Shown here piece by piece: positions 7,637-15,405 of a stretch of DNA of 64,000 bases (the stretch's first letter is position 1; each line of letters starts with the position of its first letter). The stretch spans positions 47,837 through 111,836 of the IMG/VR virus record IMGVR_UViG_3300036715_002535. One strand, written 5' to 3'. Made by a program: the position numbers and the translations under genes. Origin of the DNA: a virus. The notes below the pieces were generated by a model. The model was not told where the DNA came from, did not search any database, and saw only the letters and a list, made by a program, of their open reading frames with translations.

Positions 7637-7860
7637 GCTCTCGCAAGGATCTTCAGAAGACCAAGAACCGTCGTAAACGTGGAACTTCTTGGTTCCGTAA
7701 GCACTACATAGTCGTCAAGAATCTCACGACACTGTCCTACGAAATCTCACGAAAAGATAATATTTTCACCCTCAAAAACCAGATGGGTGAAGTGACCTAC
7801 ACCACCACCGGACGAGCTCCTAGTCATCCGGAACTCCAGAATATCAAACCAGGAGAGTAA
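7633..7860 (+). CDS. Hypothetical basic protein (75 aa)
   Basis: ATG 7633 overlaps the preceding stop (ATGA). N-terminus very basic (KTKNRRKRG), then a beta-rich region. It lies directly in front of queC. Confidence 0.65.
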   Translation: MSSRKDLQKTKNRRKRGTSWFRKHYIVVKNLTTLSYEISRKDNIFTLKNQMGEVTYTTTGRAPSHPELQNIKPGE

Positions 7861-7861
7861 C

Positions 7862-8530
7862 TTGGCAAAGGCAGTCGTTATCCTATCCGGCGGAATGGAC
7901 TCAGTCGTTCTAGCCTACTTCCTCAAGAACCAAGGCTACGAACTCAGTTGCCTGTCGTTCAACTACGGTCAGCGCCACGCGAAGGAACTCGGGTTCGCGG
8001 AGCAGTGCGCGAAGGATGTCCGGTCCCCTTGGCACCTGGTCGATCTCAGCACCATCCAGGGTCTTCTGCCTGGTTCATCTCTCACTGACAGCTCGATCGA
8101 GGTTCCCGAAGGGCACTTCGAAGCGGAGATCATGAAGGCCACGGTAGTGCCCAATCGGAATGCGATCATGCTTTCGATTGCGTGGGGCCACGCAGTTGCC
8201 ATCGGAGCGGATGTGGTAGCCTTTGGCGCTCACGCGGGTGACCATGCTATCTACCCTGATTGCCGTCCAGAGTTCTGGGAGAAGATCGAAGCCGGGTTCA
8301 AGTCTGGCAACGAGGGCTTTGGCAATCCAGAACTTCGACTGTACCCACCTTTCATCAAGATCACCAAGGCGGATATCACCAAGCGTGGGTACGATCTGGG
8401 TGTCAACTACGCGTACACCTGGAGCTGCTACAAGGGTGGGGAGAAGCACTGTGGCAAGTGTGGAACTTGCGTGGAGCGGAAGGAAGCCTTCGAGCTGGCA
8501 GGTGTTCCTGACCCAACGGTGTACGAATGA
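7862..8530 (+). CDS. queC: 7-cyano-7-deazaguanine synthase QueC
   Basis: TTG start behind GGAG. The ATP-pyrophosphatase loop LSGGMDSV (residues 8-15), the NYGQRH segment, VPNRN and the C-terminal zinc cluster SCYKGGEKHCGKCGTC are all present, and 222 residues is full length. QueC turns 7-carboxy-7-deazaguanine into preQ0. In phages preQ0-type bases are often put into DNA to resist restriction enzymes; host queuosine support is the other option. FolE, QueD, QueE and DpdA are not in this window. Confidence 0.95.
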   Translation: MAKAVVILSGGMDSVVLAYFLKNQGYELSCLSFNYGQRHAKELGFAEQCAKDVRSPWHLVDLSTIQGLLPGSSLTDSSIEVPEGHFEAEIMKATVVPNRNAIMLSIAWGHAVAIGADVVAFGAHAGDHAIYPDCRPEFWEKIEAGFKSGNEGFGNPELRLYPPFIKITKADITKRGYDLGVNYAYTWSCYKGGEKHCGKCGTCVERKEAFELAGVPDPTVYE

Positions 8531-8886
8531 TCCTGAAGATCCTGGTCGCAACAGATCTGATCTTGGTTCTATTGTTCCTTCTCTTCATGGTGGTGGCTTC
8601 CCTTTCACCTAAGATGCGTGCTGAGCAAGCGGACTTCAGCCTCAAAGGTCGTAAGGACTATCGACTAGCAAGACAGTTGCTGACTGCGTTCCTCCCTTGG
8701 GTTATGATCGGTACCCTGATCAGGGTCGCTGGAATTGCTCAAGCCAAACACCCAAGGTTCGTAGTTCCTCTCTATATTGCAGATGTTCTGATATCCATCT
8801 TGGTTCTATGCTGCTTGCTCTGGTCAATCTACTGCATCTACTACAACGCCAACCTTCGGATGAAGCATGCCACCGGTCCTAGTTAA
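8527..8886 (+). CDS. Membrane protein (119 aa)
   Basis: Three hydrophobic segments (about residues 3-26, 51-68 and 80-103) suggest an integral inner-membrane protein. Starts inside the queC stop (ATGA). Function unknown. Confidence 0.7.
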   Translation: MILKILVATDLILVLLFLLFMVVASLSPKMRAEQADFSLKGRKDYRLARQLLTAFLPWVMIGTLIRVAGIAQAKHPRFVVPLYIADVLISILVLCCLLWSIYCIYYNANLRMKHATGPS

Positions 8887-9061
8887 GTACATCGCAGTAG
8901 AAGACTATCAGGACGACATTGGTAACGGGGACTACCTCGATGCGGCAGAGTTCGATGAACTTGCCGCAGCAAAGGCTTACGCGAATGCAAATTCAAAGGT
9001 CACTCACCTCGATGCGATCAAAGTAGATGGTTGTCGCATCTACTACTGGAAGATCATCTGA
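8867..9061 (+). CDS. Hypothetical acidic protein (64 aa)
   Basis: Overlaps the end of the membrane-protein gene and abuts the next. Helical central region EFDELAAAKAYANAN. No family recognised. Confidence 0.6.
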   Translation: MPPVLVKYIAVEDYQDDIGNGDYLDAAEFDELAAAKAYANANSKVTHLDAIKVDGCRIYYWKII

Positions 9062-9339
9062 TGGGTAGAATGTACATGTGCGAGACCCACTCCTACGGTG
9101 GAAACCTTCCGTGCCCACTGTGCGCCCAACCCGTACACGTACCGTACATTCCCTACCAGCAGAACATTCTCCCAGATCCACGTATCAGTGAGTTCGAGGA
9201 TCTGTTCAATCAGATTAAGGATCGTCACAAACCCTACTGCTACATCTGCAAACGTTATGTGGAAGATGTCGAAAATGGTAAAGTAATTTACCCTGGAATG
9301 TCCCACGCGGAAGATTGCCTACTCAAGAAGTGCCCTTGA
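9061..9339 (+). CDS. Zinc-ribbon protein (92 aa)
   Basis: Two metal-binding half sites are visible: MCETH...CPLC near the N-terminus and CYIC plus H-x2-DC near the C-terminus. Starts at ATG 9061 at the upstream stop. Confidence 0.65.
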   Translation: MGRMYMCETHSYGGNLPCPLCAQPVHVPYIPYQQNILPDPRISEFEDLFNQIKDRHKPYCYICKRYVEDVENGKVIYPGMSHAEDCLLKKCP

Positions 9340-9356
9340 CATTTTAATTGTATATT
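9336..9356 (+). promoter_or_regulatory. Deleted variant of the class I promoter
   Basis: TTGACA (9336-9341) and TATATT (9351-9356) are both present but only nine bases apart; the TCAAGGG that normally completes the palindrome is missing. A standard sigma70 holoenzyme should not use this -35/-10 pair, and the operator is half gone. Confidence 0.6.
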
Positions 9357-9364
9357 GGACTTCT

Positions 9365-10105
9365 ATGAAACTTGGTTACTGCAGCGATGTTCACCTTGAA
9401 CATCTGGACTCCATCAAACAGGTCCAGGAATATCTTCTTGCCTTGAAGCCAGAAGAGAAGCTGGACGTGATGGTGTTCGCTGGTGACATCTGTAACATGA
9501 TGGAGAAGCGTACCCTCTCTGCCATCATCAAGATCATCAAGATCTTCGCAACAACGGTCATCTATGTAGATGGGAATCACGAATGGTATGGAACCAGTTC
9601 GGACTTGGATCGTTCAGTACATCTTCGACACCTCCAGAACCTTGGAGTTGTAGTTCTTTCTCGTTTCACGCAACCCGAGGTTACAATCTGTGGCCAGCAT
9701 TTCTGTGGCACGATGTTCTGGTATCCCTGCAACGACCGGACACGGCTCGCGGTAGAAACCTGGTCCGACAATCGTGCTATCGACAGTTTCAAGAAATGGT
9801 GGCCGGGTGAGTACGAGATCGAACTGAAGATCTTGAACCGGATCGTCACAGACCAAAGTATTGTGGTGACCCACTGTCTTCCCTGCTGGGAAGCGATCCA
9901 CCCAACCAAGGTTGCGAAACCTGACAACCACTTCTTCGTATCCCCTGCAATTGACATCATCCAGTGGAACGAACCCAAGGCGTGGATCTATGGGCACGCT
10001 CATACTCCCAACGAACAGACCGTCTTCAAAACGAATCTCCTGAGCAATCCCTTGGGGTACCCGAGCGAAGGGCAGGAAAGAAAGATCAAGGTGATTGAGC
10101 TATGA
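9365..10105 (+). CDS. Calcineurin-like metallophosphoesterase
   Basis: All motifs of the family are visible in order: SDVH (7-10), GDI (40-42), GNHEWY (70-75), THCLP and GHAHT. 246 residues is a single catalytic domain. It probably cleaves phosphodiesters or phosphomonoesters with two metal ions; the substrate could be a nucleotide or nucleic acid. Preceded by the shortened class I promoter. Confidence 0.9.
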   Translation: MKLGYCSDVHLEHLDSIKQVQEYLLALKPEEKLDVMVFAGDICNMMEKRTLSAIIKIIKIFATTVIYVDGNHEWYGTSSDLDRSVHLRHLQNLGVVVLSRFTQPEVTICGQHFCGTMFWYPCNDRTRLAVETWSDNRAIDSFKKWWPGEYEIELKILNRIVTDQSIVVTHCLPCWEAIHPTKVAKPDNHFFVSPAIDIIQWNEPKAWIYGHAHTPNEQTVFKTNLLSNPLGYPSEGQERKIKVIEL

Positions 10106-10284
10106 AGAAGTTCAAGACCTTCGAACGATGGAGAGTATTCTCATTCAGGCCCTGAAGAATTCCGGTTGCCAAGGATCGACCGCGTCAAGAGTCTTTCGTG
10201 ATGGATCTCAAATACTCCCCTCTGGATGCGAAGTATACCTTCATGTCCATGTCAGTAGTCCACAATCCGAAAAATCTCAAGTAG
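10102..10284 (+). pseudogene. Small gene with an in-frame TGA
   Basis: The frame from ATG 10102 reads MKKFKTFERWRVFSFRP, TGA at 10153-10155, then continues with a protein-like tail ending YSPLDAKYTFMSMSVVHN and so on. A G-to-A change from TGG would explain it. The neighbouring frame is open into the hemerythrin gene, so more complex damage is possible. Confidence 0.4.
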
Positions 10285-10304
10285 AATTAAAGCTGGGGGT
10301 ATTC

Positions 10305-10694
10305 ATGGCTTTTATAGATTGGAATGACCGTTTTAGTGTAGGTCATGCTGAGATCGACAAACAGCACAAGAAACTCTTTAAGCTGGTCAACAACGTAGCT
10401 GACCTGGTGAAGATGGGAATTACTCCGGAACTGAAGAAAATTATCGCGGATCTTACCTCGTACACCCTGGAGCACTTTCGTTTCGAAGAAAAGGTCATGC
10501 GGGATTCCGGCTACAAGGATCTCGCATCGCACATAAAGAAGCATGAAGATCTTGTCAAGGAAGTCTCGGCCCTACAGCTCAAACTCAAAGCCGGTGAGCG
10601 TGTGAGCATGATGTCCGTAACAAGATTCCTAGCGGATTGGCTGACGAACCACATCATGAAAGAAGATATGGAGTACAAGCCTTTCCTGAAATAG
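10305..10694 (+). CDS. Bacteriohemerythrin (copy 1)
   Basis: 129-residue hemerythrin four-helix domain. All diiron ligands are present: GH near residue 14, KQH, HFRFE (HxxxE), HIKKH (HxxxH) and HIMKED (HxxxxD). Hemerythrins bind O2 or sense O2/NO. ATG 10305 behind GGGGG is preferred to the longer in-frame extension. Two more copies occur at 18137 and 60348. Confidence 0.9.
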   Translation: MAFIDWNDRFSVGHAEIDKQHKKLFKLVNNVADLVKMGITPELKKIIADLTSYTLEHFRFEEKVMRDSGYKDLASHIKKHEDLVKEVSALQLKLKAGERVSMMSVTRFLADWLTNHIMKEDMEYKPFLK

Positions 10695-10725
10695 CCTCAG
10701 AAATCCAGGATTTCCAAATCTACCC

Positions 10726-10753
10726 TTGACATTTTAATGGTCAAGGGTATATT
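10726..10753 (+). promoter_or_regulatory. Class I promoter with palindromic operator
   Basis: TTGACA (10726-10731), 16 bases, TATATT (10748-10753). The right half of the palindrome is TGGTCAA here, one base off consensus. Confidence 0.85.
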
Positions 10754-10773
10754 TTTAATCCTGGGAGTTAGTA

Positions 10774-10986
10774 ATGAAAGCACTGAAGATCGAAAACGAA
10801 AAGTATTTCTTTGAGGTGGATGACTACGGTCTATTTTGCATGGATTCTAAAGGTGTAGTGTGCCCTGAGGAATCTGGCTTCCACGGTAGCATCCATAATC
10901 AATCAGATCGAATTGAACTGGCCCGCTTCCTCGCGGATGTTTCGTGTGCCTTGGCAACTCCTAAGAAGGGGAAATTAAATGTCTAA
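10774..10986 (+). CDS. Hypothetical protein (70 aa)
   Basis: First gene behind a class I promoter; GGGAG precedes the ATG. Beta-rich N-terminus (KALKIENEKYFFEV) and helical C-terminus. No family recognised. Confidence 0.7.
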   Translation: MKALKIENEKYFFEVDDYGLFCMDSKGVVCPEESGFHGSIHNQSDRIELARFLADVSCALATPKKGKLNV

Positions 10987-11659
10987 CGATCGCGTTTTCG
11001 AATCGCACCCCTCGTACGGGATGATGGGTTTCTTTCGTACTCAGTCAAGCGGTCGTGGACCTCGGCTGTTCCAGTCGCATACCGACAACAGCACCTTCAT
11101 TCACCTGGTCATCAAGCAAGCCGAGGTGAGCCACTATCTCGGTCGAGACCGGGTCCACGGCAAGGAAGTGGTCGTGGACGTGGCTCTGTCGGCTTCTCAG
11201 TTCGCAGAGCTGCTCACCACCATGAACATGGGTGATGGAGTTCCCTGCACTATCACGAATATTGGTGGGAAGTCCATTCCGAATCCCCCGACCAGCGCTT
11301 CAGTGGCTGCGAAGGTTCGTTCCAACTTCCGTAAGGAAGTGCGGACCCAGATGGAAGGTCTGGAAAGTCTTCAGACCGAGATCGCTTCGATCTTGAGCAA
11401 GCCCAACATCCTGAAGACCGACAAGGAAAAGATCTCTTCGAAGATGACGGAGTTGATAAACCTGTTCAGCTCTCACGCTCCCTTCATGCTGGATTCGTTC
11501 GAGGAGGCTACGGAGAAGGTTGTCTCTTCTGGCAAGGCAGAGTTTGATGCCTTCCTGACTCACGCCATCAACAAGGCCGGTTTGGAAGCCTTCAAGAACA
11601 ATGCTCCTTCCCTGGCCATGGATGTGGAACCCATTCAGACCCTCGAGGAGAAGAAGTGA
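10979..11659 (+). CDS. Conserved phage protein of unknown function (226 aa)
   Basis: The N-terminal half (FESHPSYGMMGFFR, then LFQSHTDNSTFIHLVIKQAE and SASQFAELLTTMNMGDGVPC) matches a family I recognise from many tailed phages. The C-terminal half is long helices, probably coiled coil. Function is not known in any phage to my knowledge. Confidence 0.8.
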   Translation: MSNDRVFESHPSYGMMGFFRTQSSGRGPRLFQSHTDNSTFIHLVIKQAEVSHYLGRDRVHGKEVVVDVALSASQFAELLTTMNMGDGVPCTITNIGGKSIPNPPTSASVAAKVRSNFRKEVRTQMEGLESLQTEIASILSKPNILKTDKEKISSKMTELINLFSSHAPFMLDSFEEATEKVVSSGKAEFDAFLTHAINKAGLEAFKNNAPSLAMDVEPIQTLEEKK

Positions 11660-11793
11660 AGTGGTCTGTCTACTACCGAACACCAATTTCTTGGGGTTAC
11701 ATAGATGTCGTGGCCAGCTCGAAAGAAGCTGCCGAGGCTGAAGCCCTCAAGAAGAATCCCATGATCATCTACTCCAAGGCGTCTGAAGTATGA
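11656..11793 (+). CDS. Small hypothetical protein (45 aa)
   Basis: GTG 11656 overlaps the previous stop (GTGA). Product MKWSVYYRTPISWGYIDVVA... has a strand-helix-strand pattern typical of tiny phage proteins. Confidence 0.65.
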   Translation: MKWSVYYRTPISWGYIDVVASSKEAAEAEALKKNPMIIYSKASEV

Positions 11794-11844
11794 GGTTTCC
11801 AGTTGGGTGATCTATTCAATGCCGAACGAGGAGAAGGTCTCCTC

Positions 11845-11937
11845 ATGAAAGTGGTTCGAAGCTTGATTGCGCTTTGCATCGCGATTTCTTTTGCAGGGGT
11901 GATGTCCTGCGTCCATTCTACTTTGGGGTTTCAATAA
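11845..11937 (+). CDS. Tiny lipoprotein (30 aa)
   Basis: MKVVRSLIALCIAISF followed by AGVMSC is a signal peptide with a lipobox-like AxxxC. The mature part would be about ten residues. A stem GAGGAG/CTCCTC immediately upstream could hide the ribosome-binding site. Confidence 0.55.
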   Translation: MKVVRSLIALCIAISFAGVMSCVHSTLGFQ

Positions 11938-12134
11938 TGCTTATCGAATCTCGCTTCGAACACAACCTTCCGGTAGGTCAGTGGAAGATGCTTCGCAAAC
12001 AGTTCTGTCACAATAATCCCAGGGTGACCGTTCGTATTGGGAGACGGTACGTCAATGTCTACGCGGACAACTTCGAAGCCTGCGAGGTTATGACCAATCT
12101 GATTCTGACTGCGCTTGCAGACTACACGAGGTAA
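11937..12134 (+). CDS. Hypothetical protein (65 aa)
   Basis: ATG 11937 overlaps the upstream TAA (TAATG). Basic N-terminus and a strand-rich middle (VTVRIGRRYVNVYAD). Confidence 0.65.
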   Translation: MLIESRFEHNLPVGQWKMLRKQFCHNNPRVTVRIGRRYVNVYADNFEACEVMTNLILTALADYTR

Positions 12135-12137
12135 CAA

Positions 12138-12473
12138 ATGAGAGATCTGGAATTCGAACTGAACATGGACCTCGTACGGCAGCGCGGGCTGACGGAGAAG
12201 GAGGTTCTTCATCTCTACGATCTGCACGAGGTTCGCGAGGAGCTATTCGAGCGCTTCGAGGCCACAGCCGATCGGGAAGAGCTACGGGAGTTGGTCAACA
12301 AGCTGGAGACCCTCGAGTTCGAGATGCAGGTCGCGTGGAGGTTCCCAGTGGACCGCAACTTCCACACCTGGTGGTACCGAGCGCCCAAGTGCCAGTGCCC
12401 TCAGATGGACAACATCGACGCCTTCGGCTCTGAACGCATCATCAACAAGCAGTGCCCTCTTCACGGGGATTGA
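12138..12473 (+). CDS. Conserved small phage protein with Cys motif (111 aa)
   Basis: Helical N-terminal two thirds, then HTWWYRAPKCQCPQMDN and a final CPLHG. The CxCPxxDN...CPLHG tail recurs in small proteins of many phages and may bind zinc. Role unknown. Confidence 0.75.
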   Translation: MRDLEFELNMDLVRQRGLTEKEVLHLYDLHEVREELFERFEATADREELRELVNKLETLEFEMQVAWRFPVDRNFHTWWYRAPKCQCPQMDNIDAFGSERIINKQCPLHGD

Positions 12474-12474
12474 A

Positions 12475-12681
12475 ATGGAAATCGTTCGACCCACATCTGA
12501 CGACATCCAACGCGGTTGGGTCACCATGCCAGATGGCATCCACGCCTTCATTACCAGCGCCAGGGTGAAGTTCGATCGTTCGCAGAACACCTTCTGCAAG
12601 GAATGTGACTGCTACACCCTCCCGATCACTGCCATCTTCGAGAATGCTGACGGTACTGTGAATCCTCTCAACGGACGGTGA
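12475..12681 (+). CDS. Small protein with CxxC (68 aa)
   Basis: FCKECDCY contains the only cysteines. Starts one base after the previous stop. No family recognised. Confidence 0.6.
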   Translation: MEIVRPTSDDIQRGWVTMPDGIHAFITSARVKFDRSQNTFCKECDCYTLPITAIFENADGTVNPLNGR

Positions 12682-12685
12682 AGGT

Positions 12686-12931
12686 ATGACCAAGAAACTT
12701 AACAACGATGTCATCGTCTACGTGAATGGAGTCATCTACAAACCCAGCGAGAACTACGCCTACCAGCTAATCTGTACGAAGACTAGTGGGTGGGAGCTAT
12801 TCACCCTGAAGGAGCTCAAGCACCTCGTGCGGCTCCTCGAACCCCTGGAAGAAGCTGGCACACTCAACGTCCCCGGCCTCGCGACCCTGAACGGCGCACG
12901 GAAGGCCATCACCGAGGCGGAGGCCAAGTAA
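12686..12931 (+). CDS. Hypothetical protein (81 aa)
   Basis: Reading frame with GAAGG upstream. Beta-hairpin N-terminus and a helical, alanine-rich end. Confidence 0.65.
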   Translation: MTKKLNNDVIVYVNGVIYKPSENYAYQLICTKTSGWELFTLKELKHLVRLLEPLEEAGTLNVPGLATLNGARKAITEAEAK

Positions 12932-12933
12932 CT

Positions 12934-13182
12934 ATGGCAAAATTGAAGTACATCAACTTCGAACACATCGGTCTGGTCATTTTCGAGACGGCCATCGGCC
13001 ACGATACCATGAAGCAGCTCGTTGGTCATACTGCCATCTCCGCGGGTTTCTGCCAGTTCCCTCATAAGGATGAATGCGGAAACGAAGCCTCGTGCTTTGG
13101 AGAATCTGTTTCCCTGAAACTCAAAGCAACAGACGAGGATACCAAGCTCCTCCAAAGGCGCCTCAACCCTTACGGTTGGTAG
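12934..13182 (+). CDS. Hypothetical protein (82 aa)
   Basis: MAKLKYINFEHIGLVIFE... The start resembles the tag described at 41674 only by chance: it continues as an ordinary strand, and no class II site is present. Possible zinc ligands H, C, H, C in the middle. Confidence 0.65.
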   Translation: MAKLKYINFEHIGLVIFETAIGHDTMKQLVGHTAISAGFCQFPHKDECGNEASCFGESVSLKLKATDEDTKLLQRRLNPYGW

Positions 13183-13211
13183 GAATTTCGGGTTTCCATT
13201 AAGAGGTGTTT

Positions 13212-13790
13212 ATGGTCTGGCTGGAGCACGCATTCGATCTCGAAGATGCGAAGAAGAAGTTCTTCGAAGCTCGGGAAGCATACATCAAGGCCAAGGACTC
13301 TCCGGTCAACAAGCCCAACTACGTGCTGGATCTTCAGGAAACCGAAGAGAAGATGAAGCTGCAGTACGAAGAACTGCAGAAGTGGAAGAACAAGAAACCC
13401 CTGACCTTTGATGTCCTGGGTCAGCTTCGACAGAATGCCCTTTCGCACCCAGATCCCAAGGTTCGAGCCAACTGTCAGATGGCAATGGCAAGTGTGGCAC
13501 AAGAAATTCTGAAGTCCAAGCCTCAGAGCTTCCAGGACGCAATCAAGATCCGAACCGACATCGGAATGCTTCACCTGATGAACCTGGGCAAGACCTGGGA
13601 AGAGATCGAAGCCAGTGCAACCGAACCGAAAGACAAGATCCTCATATTCATACGTAACTTCATCGTGAAATGTTCGGAGGAGTTCAAGAAGGACGATCCG
13701 AACTTCGAACTGACACCTCCCCTTGAAATTGCAATCATCGAACGTATGGCAGCGGATCCAGAACTACTTCAAATCACCCTCAATCGCTAA
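13212..13790 (+). CDS. Helical hypothetical protein (192 aa)
   Basis: Mostly helical and charged, with a coiled-coil-like stretch around residues 15-65. GAGGTGTTT precedes the ATG. No family recognised. Confidence 0.7.
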   Translation: MVWLEHAFDLEDAKKKFFEAREAYIKAKDSPVNKPNYVLDLQETEEKMKLQYEELQKWKNKKPLTFDVLGQLRQNALSHPDPKVRANCQMAMASVAQEILKSKPQSFQDAIKIRTDIGMLHLMNLGKTWEEIEASATEPKDKILIFIRNFIVKCSEEFKKDDPNFELTPPLEIAIIERMAADPELLQITLNR

Positions 13791-13801
13791 AGGAGCGGAT
13801 C

Positions 13802-14179
13802 ATGAAGGTCTTTCTCATCATCCTCGGAGTGCTGGTTGCCCTCGTGGGTCTGCCCTGGCTGATCCAGGGAAACGACTTCTACCTCACCAAGATGTTCGCA
13901 CCCAAGATGGAACAGGTCCGGTACGACACCTTCAAGCAGAGCAAGAGCCACATCGAAGGCAACATAGATGATCTGCGCCAGGACTACCGCATCTGGATCA
14001 AGGGTGATGCCGAACAGCGTTCCATGATCCGGACCGGAGTGATCCAGAAGATGGACAAGATCGACGAGAAGACCCTTCCGTCTGATCTGTACGAGTGGGT
14101 CCAGAAGCTCCGTCAGGAACCCACCGGTCTCGGCCAGATCAAGCCGAACCCGGTCAAGCCTCTTCAGAAGGTGCAGTAA
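13802..14179 (+). CDS. Membrane-anchored protein (125 aa)
   Basis: Residues 3-21 (VFLIILGVLVALVGLPWLI) form an N-terminal anchor; the rest is helical and should face the periplasm or cytoplasm side. It directly precedes, and is coupled to, a lipoprotein gene of a family often paired with such anchors in phages. Confidence 0.75.
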   Translation: MKVFLIILGVLVALVGLPWLIQGNDFYLTKMFAPKMEQVRYDTFKQSKSHIEGNIDDLRQDYRIWIKGDAEQRSMIRTGVIQKMDKIDEKTLPSDLYEWVQKLRQEPTGLGQIKPNPVKPLQKVQ

Positions 14180-14691
14180 TGCGTAAGGCCATTCCCCTTC
14201 GTTGCCTCACCTTCCTCCTGATCTATGGACTGGGTGTTCTGACCATCGGCTGTACCCAAACGGCAGATTCAAAAGAGCGGGACATTCAAGAAGACATCCA
14301 GGCCCAGCTCTCAGCCAAGATGGGTCTCCCCTCGGTCAAGAATGGCGCCGAGATGCGTCTGATGAATCGCATCATCGAACAGCGGGATCAGAACAAGGCC
14401 ACCTACACCTACGTGTGGTGCACCATGCAGGGCAAGTTCCGCTTCGTGGGCAATACGGTCGGCTTCCCAGTCCCCTATGCCACGCAGAGAACCAACCCCA
14501 TGAAAGCCAGTAGCAATGGGTATGCGCTCCCTCAAGCCGACCCCAGTGGCCTGTTTTACCCGGCTAGCGCCGAAGGAACCTGGATTCTGATGAAGGATCC
14601 CAACGGTAAAGATGTTGATCCTCAGTACTTCGAGGAACGGATGAACACCCTCACCTTCAAACTGCCTCCCCGGCTTGTCATTCAGGACTGA
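14179..14691 (+). CDS. Phage lipoprotein of conserved family (170 aa)
   Basis: Signal peptide with lipobox VLTIGC. The body (MGLPSVKN..EMRL, RDQNKATYTYVWC, GFPVPYATQ.TNP, then GLFYPASAEGTWI) matches a family common in phages of Gram-negative bacteria. Possibly an envelope protein for exclusion or lysis timing; the role is unproven. TAATG coupling to the upstream gene. Confidence 0.78.
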   Translation: MRKAIPLRCLTFLLIYGLGVLTIGCTQTADSKERDIQEDIQAQLSAKMGLPSVKNGAEMRLMNRIIEQRDQNKATYTYVWCTMQGKFRFVGNTVGFPVPYATQRTNPMKASSNGYALPQADPSGLFYPASAEGTWILMKDPNGKDVDPQYFEERMNTLTFKLPPRLVIQD

Positions 14692-14869
14692 TCCTGATGT
14701 CAAGAAGGTTCTGGACTTCAATCTGAATACCCCTGTCGAGCTAACTGAGGAAACGAAGTTGGTGGATCTGCAGATGGATAGTCTGGACGACTTGGAAATG
14801 GTCATGGCCCTCGAAGAGAGGTTCGACATTCAGGTAGACGATCGGGATATAGAGAAGTTCGGGACGTAG
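14675..14869 (+). CDS. Short acyl-carrier-protein-like protein (64 aa)
   Basis: VKKVLDFNLN, then VDLQMDSLDDLEMVMALEER, align with bacterial AcpP, including the DSLD motif whose Ser36 takes the phosphopantetheine arm. It ends just after helix III (DIEKFGT) and lacks helix IV. The only start is a TTG inside the upstream gene without a clear Shine-Dalgarno, so start and function are uncertain. Confidence 0.7.
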   Translation: MSFRTDPDVKKVLDFNLNTPVELTEETKLVDLQMDSLDDLEMVMALEERFDIQVDDRDIEKFGT

Positions 14870-14891
14870 TGAACTGTCTTGCAAAACTCAC

Positions 14892-14910
14892 TTGACAATT
14901 AAATTGTCAT
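14892..14910 (+). promoter_or_regulatory. Class I palindrome without a -10 box
   Basis: TTGACAATTAAATTGTCA is present (14892-14909), but no TATATT follows at 16 bases; a GGAGG ribosome site lies there instead. It may be an operator or roadblock, or a promoter relic, in front of the gene at 14928. Confidence 0.6.
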
Positions 14911-14927
14911 CCGTGGAGGATCCAATC

Positions 14928-15218
14928 ATGGTATCCAGCAACAAGCGTGGTGTGATCGTACTGAATGAGAAGTACGGCACACGTTACATCGAAGCGGATA
15001 CTCCGGAACAGAAAGGTGAGGCAGCTTGCCGAATCATTCGTGAACGCATCACCAACAAGTGGTACGATGAGCACGAAGTTGAAATGGCGAAGATGGTTCT
15101 TGACCTGGTCGATGTCGAGAAGCGCTATGCCCGTGCCTGGTCCTTCCTGAGCAAGCGAAATGGGTACGAGTACGAGGGAATCGAAATTGTTTTTCTCGAA
15201 ACGGCATCGGGGGAATGA
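14928..15218 (+). CDS. Hypothetical protein (96 aa)
   Basis: ATG 14928 behind GGAGG. Helix-rich with conserved-looking KRGVIVLNEKYGTRYIEA start. No family recognised. Confidence 0.7.
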   Translation: MVSSNKRGVIVLNEKYGTRYIEADTPEQKGEAACRIIRERITNKWYDEHEVEMAKMVLDLVDVEKRYARAWSFLSKRNGYEYEGIEIVFLETASGE

Positions 15219-15405
15219 TGTATCCCATGACCAGATTCCAGCAACGGTTGCTCAAGCGCATCTGTCGGAGACTGGTCGTACAAGGACCGGACCATCAGAA
15301 GAACATCATCATCAGATCATGGACCAAGCTGCCAAAGAGCAGTTCACAGAAGACAATGTCCCCACCCTGAGAGGGTTCCTACATGAGTGTTTCATCCATA
15401 CGTGA
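15215..15405 (+). pseudogene. Conserved small phage protein broken by a one-base loss
   Basis: ATG 15215 reads MTRFQQRLLKRICRRLVVQGP...NIII, then the frame is lost; the -1 frame continues QIMDQAAKEQFTEDNVPTLR and FLHECF to TGA 15403-15405. The joined protein (about 63 aa) matches a small family seen in many phages. Adding one C after ATCATCATC restores it. Confidence 0.65.

Noticed and set aside
10095-10304. 70-residue N-terminal extension of hemerythrin copy 1
   Set aside because: The hemerythrin fold starts at its own ATG with a ribosome site; the extension shows no domain and overlaps another damaged gene.
12934-13182. Member of the tagged family (MAKLKYINF)
   Set aside because: Matches only MAKLK; the following residues, operon context and promoter do not fit.
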